Below are positions 1 through 7,321 of a stretch of 39,393 nucleotides of DNA, piece after piece. The translations under genes were made by a program, and so were the position numbers. Under the pieces are notes generated by a model. It saw only the letters and a list, made by a program, of their open reading frames with translations, did no database searches and was not told the DNA's origin. Position 1 is the stretch's first letter. Each line of letters begins with the position of its first letter. Source of the DNA: Chitinophagales bacterium (lineage in GTDB: Bacteria > Bacteroidota > Bacteroidia > Chitinophagales > UBA2359); assembly GCA_020630635.1 (NCBI GenBank), contig JAHDBB010000003.1:1-39393 (forward strand), in the 5' to 3' direction.

Positions 1-160
1 AGAAATAAGGTGTACAAGTTCAACAAAGAGATTTTTTAATATATAAGGCGAAAAACGTAGCGGTTCGACGACTCGAAATAGCAGGGCTATTACGAGGCTT
101 TTCAACGACATAGATTGAAAAATATCAAAGTTGAGTTATACATGTTATTTTTTCATCATT
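1..160. repeat. Imperfect inverted-repeat element (possible intergenic repeat)
   Basis: The first ~28 bases (AATAAGGTGTACAAGTTCAAC) resemble, in inverted orientation, the stretch at about 131-158; when reversed that stretch reads AATAACATGTATAACTCAAC. Between the arms lies a more GC-rich block (about 48-110) unlike the AT-rich flanks. No ORF is preserved on either strand. This could be a decayed mobile-element end or an interspersed repeat, and only part of it may be inside the window. Confidence 0.3.
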
Positions 161-334
161 CCTTAGTTCTTTCAAGTATTTTGTACCTCATTCGTAATTA
201 CATTACAAGTATCTTGCAATTTGCTTGGGATTTCAAATACTTTTTCGCTTATTTGTGAATAAAATACAATTCATTTTAAAAATTAAAAACTGTATAAATC
301 ACTAAAAAACAATTAATTAATAAATTTTATTTAT
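161..334. other. AT-rich intergenic stretch, no gene seen
   Basis: Very AT-rich DNA leading up to the promoter of the first gene. I see no ORF, strong hairpin or repeat in it. Confidence 0.6.
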
Positions 335-342
335 TAATTTTG
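335..342 (+). promoter_or_regulatory. Bacteroidota -7 promoter box (TAATTTTG)
   Basis: An exact match to the TAnnTTTG consensus of primary sigma-factor promoters in Bacteroidota. Transcription would start about 7 nt downstream, near 349, which is after the ATG at 346. The box therefore favours the second ATG at 376 as the true start. No good TTTG -33 box is visible at the usual spacing. Confidence 0.45.
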
Positions 343-375
343 TGAATGACTTCTCTAATATTTAAGACCAAAACA

Positions 376-1800
376 ATGGAACAAAGCAAGCTGATTGTAT
401 TAATTCGCACTTTTTCAAAAGAAGAACTACAAGAATTATACGATTTTGTACATACACCTTTCTTTAATAAAAAGCCTTTTGTACCCGATTTGTATGACTT
501 GATTTATGACGAATCGCCCCATTTTTCTAAGCTTGAAAAAGAGCAATTATGGAAGCAGATTTTTCCCCAAAAAGCCTACAATGATATACGAATGAGACGT
601 TTGATGGCTGATCTTTTGGGCGTGTGCAAAGAATACATTGCTTGGCGAAAATTTGACCAAGATCAACGAACACAACATCTTTATCAGCTACAATATTTTA
701 GGGAAAAACAACTGGATAAGCATTTCAATACCAGCCGTCGCAATATTGAGAAGTGGCAAGAACAACATCCCAGACAAGATATTTGGCATTATTATCATCA
801 ATATCGTTTGGAGAGAGAAATTGGGATGTCGATCGCTCAACAACGCAAACGTACTGCGGACCCTAATCTACAAGTTTTATCCAATCATTTGGATGCCTTT
901 TATCTCATCAATAAACTCAAAGCCTGTTGCTATATCCTCAATTATCAGACCCTCAATTTGGTCGAATATGATTTGCCTTTACTAGAAGAAATTTTATTGC
1001 ATCTTCAAAAAAAAACGTATCATCACATTCCTATTATTGACTTTTATTATTGTGTTTTACAAAGCTTGTTGGAAAAAGAAAATACATCCTACTTTCAAAG
1101 ACTCAAAAATATATTGGTCGAAAATCTACAATTATTTACCAAAGAAGAAATCAATGAGATGTTTACTTTTGCTCGCAACTATTGTATCAAACGAGCCAAT
1201 CAAGGAGATACTGCTTATTTGACTGAATTATTGGAATTGTATCAACTAGAAATTGAGAATGGTCTCTTGCTCAATGCAGAAGGAAAACTATCGCCTTTTA
1301 CGTATAAAAATATCGTTACTTTGGGCATTCGGTCTAAACGCTATGAATGGACACAAACTTTCATTGAACAAAATAAAGCCGTATTAGCAAAGGAGTTTCA
1401 AGATTCTTCTTATGCTTTTAATTTGGCAAGATTGTATTTTCAACAAAGTGAATTTGAGAAAATTATTCCTTTACTCAATGAGATGGAATACCGAGAGATT
1501 TTTATTGAATTGTCTGCTAAAAACTTACTGATGAAAACCTATTATGAGTTGGAGGAGTTTGAGGTTTTACATTCATTTTTGGATAGTTTTCAGATGTTTA
1601 TTAGACGCAAGAAAAAAACATTGGGTTATCATTGTACAAGCTACCTCAATCTGATAAAGGCGACTCGTCAGTTGATGCGTTTGCACTATGGAAAACAAGA
1701 AGCTGTTGCTCCATTTAAAGAAAAAATGACCAGTATTAAAGAGATCGTGGATAAGCAATGGATATTGGAAAAAGTAGCACTATTGGAGAAAGTGGCTTGA
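376..1800 (+). CDS. Hypothetical helical protein, Bacteroidota type
   Basis: Function not recognised. The frame is open from an ATG at 346 (484 aa). I prefer the ATG at 376 (474 aa) because a TAATTTTG promoter box at 335-342 would start the message after the first ATG, and because the shorter protein begins with a compact segment (MEQSKLIVLIRTFSKEEL). The product has no signal peptide or membrane segment, so it is probably cytoplasmic. It is rich in Leu, aromatic residues, Lys and Glu, and reads as a run of amphipathic helices with no Gly/Pro-rich breaks. This suggests an all-helical TPR-like superhelix, but I see no canonical repeat consensus and no catalytic motif. It is monocistronic: it ends 65 bp before a convergent gene, with a large palindrome between them. 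Coding is clear from frame length and codon use; function is open. Confidence 0.8.
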   Translation: MEQSKLIVLIRTFSKEELQELYDFVHTPFFNKKPFVPDLYDLIYDESPHFSKLEKEQLWKQIFPQKAYNDIRMRRLMADLLGVCKEYIAWRKFDQDQRTQHLYQLQYFREKQLDKHFNTSRRNIEKWQEQHPRQDIWHYYHQYRLEREIGMSIAQQRKRTADPNLQVLSNHLDAFYLINKLKACCYILNYQTLNLVEYDLPLLEEILLHLQKKTYHHIPIIDFYYCVLQSLLEKENTSYFQRLKNILVENLQLFTKEEINEMFTFARNYCIKRANQGDTAYLTELLELYQLEIENGLLLNAEGKLSPFTYKNIVTLGIRSKRYEWTQTFIEQNKAVLAKEFQDSSYAFNLARLYFQQSEFEKIIPLLNEMEYREIFIELSAKNLLMKTYYELEEFEVLHSFLDSFQMFIRRKKKTLGYHCTSYLNLIKATRQLMRLHYGKQEAVAPFKEKMTSIKEIVDKQWILEKVALLEKVA

Positions 1801-1804
1801 TGAA

Positions 1805-1855
1805 ATATATGCCAAACGTGTCAGATTTTGAAAACCTGACACGTTTGGCATATAT
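1805..1855. terminator. Perfect 20-bp palindrome between convergent genes; likely bidirectional terminator / REP-like repeat
   Basis: The arms 1805-1824 and 1836-1855 are perfect inverted complements (ATATATGCCAAACGTGTCAG and its reverse complement). Inside the loop, TTTT at 1826-1829 can pair with AAAA at 1831-1834. It lies exactly between the stop codons of two convergent genes, so it probably ends both transcripts. The core GTCAG..TTTTGAAAA..CTGAC recurs in the hairpin at 6224-6256, which suggests a dispersed palindromic repeat rather than a simple terminator. There is no long T-tract next to the stem. Confidence 0.7.
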
Positions 1856-1864
1856 CCTCTATAA

Positions 1865-3865
1865 TTATATCATTTCTTCTCCAAATTCCACCTCTACAAT
1901 CACTCGTCCCAATTCCTCTTTTGCTTCTATACTTTGACCATTCACCAAATACGTTTTTAACTCTGGAACACTCAAATAAACGGTTGCTTTATCCAAAGAT
2001 TGTGGATGTCTTTCTAAGGTAATATCGTCGCCTAATCGGGTAAAAACTTCGACATCGGCACCAGGAAAAAGATGTCCATTGCTTCCCAATATTTCAAAAT
2101 TACCTGCTTCTACTTTTTTATATACAACTGATTGAAAAGGAGCTAAATGTACTGCATAAGAGACAATTTTCTTTGCTCTAAAATACTTGCCTTCTGGTAA
2201 TAAAATATCTTGTCCTTTATCGCTTAAATTGGCACACAATAGATAGTGCTTGTCTCCTATTTCAAAACGAATTTTATAAAGGTCTTGGTCTTTTTGAACC
2301 ACTATTTTTTTCTTATCTAAAAGCGGAAACTGTGATTGATATAAACGCAATGTCTTTTCATCATAAGTATCCAAATTATCGGAAGTAAAAAGCAATCCTC
2401 CCAATGCTTGATTGAGTAAAAAGAGGGTGTATTTTTGAGGAAAAGTGAGTGTATTATTTTCTTCTCGCAAGATAAAAACATCAGGATCATTTAAGAAGAA
2501 GCGTCCATTTAAAGCATGTCTTCCTATCGTACTATTCAATGAACATTTAGTGGAAACACGCTCTCGATACCGCAAACGATTTTTCAAAAGATTGTCTTCC
2601 CATTTCAACGCTACATCTGCCCCAATCCGACAATAATCGACTTGTCCCAATGCGCTTCCTAATGGAACGCCACAACCCAACAAAAGTTTGTCTCCTGCGA
2701 TTTCTCTTAAAAATTGCATGGCTTCACACATAACTTGTCCTCTGGTTTGGTGAGGTGGTGGAACGATGGCAGCCGCATGCAAAAAATCTAATTTCAGCAT
2801 ATCAAAATTCCATTCATCCAAAAGACGACGAAAGGTTTCTCGTAGATAGTTTTTGACTTGTTGATTCCCAAAATCCAGCGCATAAAATTTGCCACTCCAA
2901 TCAGGTGAAAAACCAATGGGCAAAGGCAATCCTTTTTGATCTTTTAACAGCCACTCCGTATTCTTTCGGACTTCTGATTTTTCTTCACAAATCAAAGGAG
3001 CAATCCACAGTCCAGCCTTATATCCAGCGTCATGAATTTGATCAGTCAAAGATCGCATACCATTAGGAAATTTTTCATTGGGCATCCAATCACCTACCGC
3101 TTGTTGATAACCATCATCTATTTGAAAAAGATCAATTGGAATATTTCGTTGTTGAAAAGCAGCCAAGTTTTCCAAGACTGTTTTTTCGTCAATTTTGGTG
3201 TAGTGATGGTACCAGCTTGTCCATCCACTCACATTTTTGGCAGCAGCTTTTTCTAGATTACTAGCTTCTAGATAGGTATCCCAAACCTCTTGGGGTTTTC
3301 CTTTTTTATAAAATAATTTAAATGCGGTATAAGGCTTTGATAGTTCCAAATTTTGACAATCCTTGCGAATAATCATTCTATCCGCATTCATATAGGTTTC
3401 AAAAATAGTAAAGCCTGATTCTTCTGACAAAGAAGCCCACAGTTCGATATGCTCCTTTTTTCTAAAGTAAGTGTAGGTATAACTATGAAACGTTCCTTTT
3501 TCTTTGGGATAGTTATAAAAGTAATAATCGCCATAATAGGACATTCTAAAACGATTGGTCACAGGACTTGCCAATGGATTGAGTCCTTGTAGATGTTCGT
3601 TTTTCATAAATTCTCGACTATCCGTCCAAGTCTGATAACCATTGACAAAGACTTTTTCATTTTCTCGCATTTTACGATCAATGTGTAAGGCGATATTTTG
3701 TAATACAATGGGTTCTTTAGGAATCAAATGAACTGTAAAACAATAAATATCTTCTTCTATTTCAATTGAAAACAAATCGTCTTCTATATTTTGAATCGTT
3801 GAAATGTCATAACTTTTAGGCTGGTTTTGATGCCAAAACTGTAATTGGAGGTTGATGATATCCAT
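1865..3865 (-). CDS. GH36-type alpha-galactosidase (clan GH-D glycoside hydrolase)
   Basis: Predicted retaining glycoside hydrolase cleaving terminal alpha-galactosides. I take the ATG at 3865 (666 aa). The frame extends to a TTG at 3886, but that codon falls inside a -7 promoter box. An N-terminal beta-rich region (about residues 1-200) precedes a (beta/alpha)8 barrel with clan GH-D signatures: GWTSWYHHY near 214, FQIDDGYQ near 247-254 and GLWIAP near 285. MLKLDFLH carries the expected nucleophile Asp360, and CRIGAD carries the expected acid/base Asp417. A C-terminal beta domain follows. Length fits GH36 enzymes of about 650-730 aa. I see no signal peptide, so it is probably cytoplasmic and acts on imported oligosaccharides. 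No sugar transporter or regulator lies beside it. Family assignment is firm; substrate (raffinose-type or other alpha-galactoside) is inferred. Confidence 0.88.
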   Translation of the reverse strand: MDIINLQLQFWHQNQPKSYDISTIQNIEDDLFSIEIEEDIYCFTVHLIPKEPIVLQNIALHIDRKMRENEKVFVNGYQTWTDSREFMKNEHLQGLNPLASPVTNRFRMSYYGDYYFYNYPKEKGTFHSYTYTYFRKKEHIELWASLSEESGFTIFETYMNADRMIIRKDCQNLELSKPYTAFKLFYKKGKPQEVWDTYLEASNLEKAAAKNVSGWTSWYHHYTKIDEKTVLENLAAFQQRNIPIDLFQIDDGYQQAVGDWMPNEKFPNGMRSLTDQIHDAGYKAGLWIAPLICEEKSEVRKNTEWLLKDQKGLPLPIGFSPDWSGKFYALDFGNQQVKNYLRETFRRLLDEWNFDMLKLDFLHAAAIVPPPHQTRGQVMCEAMQFLREIAGDKLLLGCGVPLGSALGQVDYCRIGADVALKWEDNLLKNRLRYRERVSTKCSLNSTIGRHALNGRFFLNDPDVFILREENNTLTFPQKYTLFLLNQALGGLLFTSDNLDTYDEKTLRLYQSQFPLLDKKKIVVQKDQDLYKIRFEIGDKHYLLCANLSDKGQDILLPEGKYFRAKKIVSYAVHLAPFQSVVYKKVEAGNFEILGSNGHLFPGADVEVFTRLGDDITLERHPQSLDKATVYLSVPELKTYLVNGQSIEAKEELGRVIVEVEFGEEMI

Positions 3866-3883
3866 AATGTATCTTTTTTTGCC

Positions 3884-3891
3884 CAAAATTA
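3884..3891 (-). promoter_or_regulatory. Bacteroidota -7 box (TAATTTTG) for the GH36 gene
   Basis: On the minus strand, bases 3891 to 3884 read TAATTTTG, an exact TAnnTTTG match. The predicted transcript start (about 3877) leaves a leader of roughly 12 nt before the ATG at 3865. The alternative TTG start at 3886 is inside the box, so it is unlikely. A TTTG lies only 12 nt further upstream, closer than the usual -33 spacing. Confidence 0.45.
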
Positions 3892-4003
3892 AGCAGCTTT
3901 ATCCAAAATATGGCGTTTATCCTTCTCAAATACTTCCAAGCATTTCCTTTTTTGATAGATACTTACGATATTTGACCAATTAGATAATCAATAATACTAA
4001 GCT

Positions 4004-4705
4004 ATGTATAAAGTTGTAGAAAATGCAGAGGCGGCTGTCAAAGACATTCCTAGCAATTGCACCATTATGCTGGGAGGTTTTGGGCTTTGTGGCATTCCTG
4101 AAAACTGTATCGCTGCCCTTGTAGAAAGTGGGGTGACAGGATTGACTTGTATCTCTAACAATGCTGGAGTGGATGATTTCGGGTTGGGCTTAATGCTCCA
4201 AACTCGACAAATAAAGAAAATGATCTCTTCATATGTCGGTGAAAATGATGAATTTGAAAGGCAATTATTGGCGGGGGAATTAGAAGTAGAACTCACGCCG
4301 CAAGGAACTTTGGCTGAACGCATTCGAGCAGGCGGCGCAGGTATTCCAGCGTTTTATACTCAAACGGGATTTGGCACAGAAGTCGCAGAAGGCAAAGAGA
4401 TTCGAGAGTTTAATGGCAAAAAACATGTAATGGAAACTGCACTAACTGCCGACTTTGCCATTGTCAAAGCCTGGAAAGGAGACCATTCAGGTAACCTCAT
4501 TTTCAAAGCAACGGCTCGCAATTTTAACCCTATGATGGCAATGGCTGGAAAGATCACTATTGCGGAAGTTGAAGAGCTTGTTCCCAACGGAGAACTCAAT
4601 GCCAATGAGATTCACATTCCTGGTATTTTCGTTCAACGAATCTTTCAAGGAGTCACTTATGAAAAACGCATCGAGCAACTGACTGTCCAAAAAAGCAAGG
4701 CTTAA
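4004..4705 (+). CDS. scoA: Succinyl-CoA:3-ketoacid CoA-transferase subunit A
   Basis: Alpha subunit of a family I CoA-transferase. With its beta subunit it moves CoA from succinyl-CoA to acetoacetate, giving acetoacetyl-CoA and succinate in ketone-body and butanoate metabolism in the cytoplasm. The 233 aa match the usual length of a separate A subunit. Visible family features are the N-terminal [12 protein letters not shown] loop (about residues 23-34), CISNNAG near 50 and the Gly-rich [10 protein letters not shown] segment near 111. The catalytic glutamate lies in subunit B, which is absent here: the next gene is pheS, on the far side of a structured repeat. B may be encoded elsewhere. The dehydrogenase at 6458 works on the same acetoacetyl-CoA pool. 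No Shine-Dalgarno sequence is visible. Confidence 0.9.
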   Translation: MYKVVENAEAAVKDIPSNCTIMLGGFGLCGIPENCIAALVESGVTGLTCISNNAGVDDFGLGLMLQTRQIKKMISSYVGENDEFERQLLAGELEVELTPQGTLAERIRAGGAGIPAFYTQTGFGTEVAEGKEIREFNGKKHVMETALTADFAIVKAWKGDHSGNLIFKATARNFNPMMAMAGKITIAEVEELVPNGELNANEIHIPGIFVQRIFQGVTYEKRIEQLTVQKSKA

Positions 4706-4765
4706 TATTAGTGACAAGTTTTAAGTGACAAATGACTTTCAGCTCAGTTTCTGATTTTTATTTTT

Positions 4766-4882
4766 TGGAGCAAAAGGCTGGGTACTTCGTCGTTACAGAA
4801 AGTCCCGCTATCCGTTCTTATCACCAAGCCACCCGAACCCCTTTTGCCAAACTTGTTGGTGATACCACTACTATCGGGGCTA
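4766..4882 (-). ncRNA. Flavo-1-like structured RNA, copy A
   Basis: Read on the minus strand: TAGCCCCGATAGTAGTGG, then a stem TATCACCAA...TTGGTGATA, then AGAACGGATAGCGGGACT, then a 3' module with CGACGAAG ending in GCTCC. CCCG pairs with CGGG to close an internal loop carrying two GATAG boxes. The same architecture recurs five more times in this window with compensatory changes. The name rests on my memory of the Flavo-1 consensus (conserved AGCCCCGATAG and GGATAGCGGGA) and was not searched. This copy is antisense to its flanking genes, scoA and pheS. Confidence 0.65.
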
Positions 4883-4926
4883 TTTTGAAAGGACACAACA
4901 TCCAAGAACAGTAACAAGTATGTACC

Positions 4927-4973
4927 GCAATTTGACAACCTTCACCACAAAACATCCAAAGCTGTCAAATTGC
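4927..4973. repeat. 11-bp inverted repeat upstream of pheS
   Basis: GCAATTTGACA at 4927-4937 and its exact reverse complement at 4963-4973, with a 25-nt loop. It could form a hairpin in the pheS leader. No T-tract follows, and I see no Phe-rich leader peptide, so attenuation is not supported. Confidence 0.4.
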
Positions 4974-4991
4974 CATAAAACATAACAAGAA

Positions 4992-5016
4992 TCACCAGTC
5001 ACTTGTCACCAGTCAC
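4992..5016 (+). repeat. Short tandem repeat TCACCAGTCAC
   Basis: TCACCAGTCAC occurs at 4992-5002 and again at 5006-5016. A related GTCACCAGTCC lies at 6417-6427 upstream of the next gene. This looks like low-complexity intergenic repeat material. The rest of the 4706-5087 gap, outside the RNA element and the hairpin, shows nothing recognisable. Confidence 0.5.
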
Positions 5017-5087
5017 CAAAACAAAAGGAACTTATTCAACCCGATTAGAGTTTTAGGATTAACCCAATATCAACAAAAAGAAATTCC

Positions 5088-6119
5088 ATGAGTCAAGAAT
5101 TATTCGACAAAGCCAATGAAAAACTAAGCGAAATCGAAAAGTATGCAGTCAATAATGCCGAAGAATTAGAAAAATTTCGCATTGCCTTCTTAGGAAGCAA
5201 AAACACCATCAAACCTCTATTTGGGCAAATCCGTCATGTAGATGCGGACCGAAAAAAGGAGTACGGACAACTCGTTAATAAGCTCAAACAAACAGCAGAG
5301 GCAAAGTTTACGCAACTTCAAGGGCAACTGGCTCAATCAGCAGCAGCAGATATTGAAGTTCCAGACCTCACTCGTCCTGTCAATGCAGATCGTATAGGCA
5401 GTCGTCATCCCTTGTCCATTATCGAAGGTAAAATCATCGACATCTTTTCACGCATCGGATTTAGTTTATCAGAAGGACCACAAATCGAAGATGATTGGCA
5501 CAACTTCACCGCTTTGAATTTTCCGCCCAATCATCCAGCTAGAGATATGCAAGACACCTTCTTTTTAGACAAAGAACTGGCATTGCGTACCCACACTTCA
5601 TCGGTACAGATTCGGCACATGGAAAACAACGAACCACCGATTCGAGTCATTTCTCCTGGTCGAGTATTCCGCAATGAGACCATCTCTGCCAGAGCGCATT
5701 GTCAATTCCACCAAGTAGAAGGTTTATATGTAGATGAAGGCGTATCTTTTGCCGACCTCAAACAAACCCTCTACTATTTCGCCCGTGAGATGTTTGAAAA
5801 AGATACTGAAATCCAATTCCGTCCTTCTTACTTCCCATTCACCGAAATCTCGGCAGAAATGGACATCAGTTGTTTAGTGTGTAAAAAAGAAGGTTGTCCC
5901 GTTTGTAAACATACAGGCTGGGTGGAGATATTGGGCTGTGGGATGGTCGATCCCAATGTCTTGGAAAACTGTAATATTGATAGTGAAAAATATACGGGCT
6001 TTGCTTTTGGGATGGGAATCGAACGGATCACCATGTTAAAGTATCGTATCAATGACCTTCGTTTATATTTTGAAAATGATGTTCGCTTCTTAGAACAATT
6101 TAGCCACATCATCCCTTGA
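5088..6119 (+). CDS. pheS: Phenylalanine--tRNA ligase alpha subunit
   Basis: Catalytic alpha subunit of the (alpha-beta)2 class IIc phenylalanyl-tRNA synthetase, which charges tRNA-Phe in the cytoplasm. The 343 aa fit bacterial PheS. An N-terminal coiled-coil arm (about 1-90), which contacts tRNA, includes AFLGSKNTIKPLF. The class II core follows: HPLSIIEGKIIDIF near 105, NFPPNHPARDMQDTFFL near 142, motif 2 GRVFRNETISARAHCQFHQV near 188-207 and motif 3 GFAFGMGIERITMLKY near 307-322. A CLVCKKEGCPVCKHTGW segment near 263 is a Cys-rich insertion seen in many PheS proteins. pheT is not adjacent, so the subunits are encoded apart. The ATG at 5088 gives the expected N-terminus. Structured RNA elements lie on both sides. 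Confidence 0.96.
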   Translation: MSQELFDKANEKLSEIEKYAVNNAEELEKFRIAFLGSKNTIKPLFGQIRHVDADRKKEYGQLVNKLKQTAEAKFTQLQGQLAQSAAADIEVPDLTRPVNADRIGSRHPLSIIEGKIIDIFSRIGFSLSEGPQIEDDWHNFTALNFPPNHPARDMQDTFFLDKELALRTHTSSVQIRHMENNEPPIRVISPGRVFRNETISARAHCQFHQVEGLYVDEGVSFADLKQTLYYFAREMFEKDTEIQFRPSYFPFTEISAEMDISCLVCKKEGCPVCKHTGWVEILGCGMVDPNVLENCNIDSEKYTGFAFGMGIERITMLKYRINDLRLYFENDVRFLEQFSHIIP

Positions 6120-6182
6120 TAAAATTCTAATATTTAATTTCTAAATTCTAAACTGTCCATCTTATCCGTTGTGACAGTAATG

Positions 6183-6332
6183 ATCTAGCCCCGATAGTAG
6201 TGGTATGAATGTGAAGCTTGGCTAAACCAGTCAGGTTTTGAAAACTTGACTGGTTTGGGCAAGGCTAAAACAGACATAAGAACGGATAGCGGGACTTTCC
6301 ATTGCGACGAAGTCATGAACCCTTCGCTCCTA
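6183..6332 (+). ncRNA. Flavo-1-like structured RNA, copy B
   Basis: TCTAGCCCCGATAGTAGTGG, arm base TATGaaTGT / ACAgaCATA, then AGAACGGATAGCGGGACTTT and a 3' module GCGACGAAG...CGCTCCTAG. The closing pair is CCCG/CGGG. The variable arm carries a palindrome at 6224-6256 (AAACCAGTCAGGTTTT, G, AAAACTTGACTGGTTT; one G.T wobble) whose core matches the palindrome at 1805-1855. It starts 64 bp after the pheS stop, in the same direction. Confidence 0.65.
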
Positions 6333-6457
6333 GCCTAAAAGATGAATAGGATTATAGGGTTTTTCGAGATTAGTAGCATTTCCATTCAGACTAAAAAAAC
6401 AGGAACTGAACCCAAAGTCACCAGTCCCTACACACTCGTCACTCAAAACAAATCAAA
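6333..6457 (+). other. Leader region of the dehydrogenase gene, no gene seen
   Basis: About 125 bp between RNA copy B and the next ATG. It contains the short GTCACCAGTCC repeat at 6417-6427. No TAnnTTTG box or Shine-Dalgarno sequence is apparent. Confidence 0.5.
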
Positions 6458-7321
6458 ATGACCTTAGAAGAACTCAAAACCATTGTTATTGTTGGCGCAG
6501 GTACGATGGGGACTGGTATCGCTCAAATGAGTGCTATGGCTGGTTACAATACCATCCTTTATGATATTGCGGATGCTTCGATTGATAAAGCCCTCGCTAG
6601 TATTGGCAAAAATATTGATGGGGGAATCAAGCGTAATAAGATCAAGGCAGAAGATAAAGAGCCGATCTTAGCTCGTATCCAAAGAAGTACAGACTCCTAT
6701 GATTTGAAAGGCGATTTTATCATTGAAGCCATCTTGGAAAATGCCGAAATCAAAGTAGACCTCTTTAAAAAATTGGCTTCGTTTAATCGACCTGACACCA
6801 TTTTTGCAAGCAATACATCCTCCATCCCTATCACCGAGATTGCAGCCAAAGTACCCAATCCTGGCAGAGTAGTCGGTATGCACTTTTTCAACCCTGCACA
6901 CATTATGAAATTAGTAGAAGTGATTTCGGGAGCAGCAACCGAACCAGCAGTCGCTCAATTAACCCTTGATTTGGCAATCAAAATGGGCAAAAAAGCGGTC
7001 ATGGCAAAGGACTCACCTGGATTTATCGTCAATCGAGTCGCTCGCCATTTTTATGTAGAATCCTTAAAAACATTAGAAGAACAAGTCGCTGATTTTGAGA
7101 CTATTGACGCTTTGATGGAAAACAATGGCTTTAGAATGGGTCCTTTTAAATTGATGGACTTAATCGGGATTGATACCAACTTTGCCGTCACCAAATCTAT
7201 GTATCAATCTTTTTTCAATGAAGCAAAGTTTCGTCCCAGTCGCATCCAACAGCAAAAAGTAGATGCAGGACATTTGGGCAAAAAATCGGGGAAAGGTTTT
7301 TATGATTATTCAGAAAGTTAA
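6458..7321 (+). CDS. 3-hydroxybutyryl-CoA dehydrogenase (3-hydroxyacyl-CoA dehydrogenase family)
   Basis: NAD(P)-dependent interconversion of (S)-3-hydroxybutyryl-CoA and acetoacetyl-CoA in butanoate and fatty-acid metabolism, cytoplasmic. The 287 aa match the stand-alone hbd type without a fused hydratase. The N-terminal Rossmann domain has IVGAGTMGTGIA (Gly13-x-Gly15-x-x-Gly18) with Asp36 ending the second strand, which favours NAD. NTSSIPIT near 119 and GMHFFNPAH carry the substrate-binding residues. His142 and Glu154 are the expected catalytic dyad. The C-terminal helical domain begins with KDSPGFIVNRVA and ends with LGKKSGKGFYDY, typical of the family. Its stop overlaps the convergent rarA stop. 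The nearby CoA-transferase subunit fits a shared acetoacetyl-CoA role. Chain-length preference cannot be read from sequence. Confidence 0.92.
   Translation: MTLEELKTIVIVGAGTMGTGIAQMSAMAGYNTILYDIADASIDKALASIGKNIDGGIKRNKIKAEDKEPILARIQRSTDSYDLKGDFIIEAILENAEIKVDLFKKLASFNRPDTIFASNTSSIPITEIAAKVPNPGRVVGMHFFNPAHIMKLVEVISGAATEPAVAQLTLDLAIKMGKKAVMAKDSPGFIVNRVARHFYVESLKTLEEQVADFETIDALMENNGFRMGPFKLMDLIGIDTNFAVTKSMYQSFFNEAKFRPSRIQQQKVDAGHLGKKSGKGFYDYSES

Noticed and set aside
4732-4914. 60-codon plus-strand ORF between scoA and pheS
   Set aside because: It runs through RNA copy A on the opposite strand. The apparent peptide follows the repeat sequence and similar frames occur in other copies only by virtue of the repeat.
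4927-4973. pheS attenuator or T-box
   Set aside because: The hairpin lacks a T-tract and no Phe-codon leader or T-box consensus is seen; T-boxes are also not expected in Bacteroidota.
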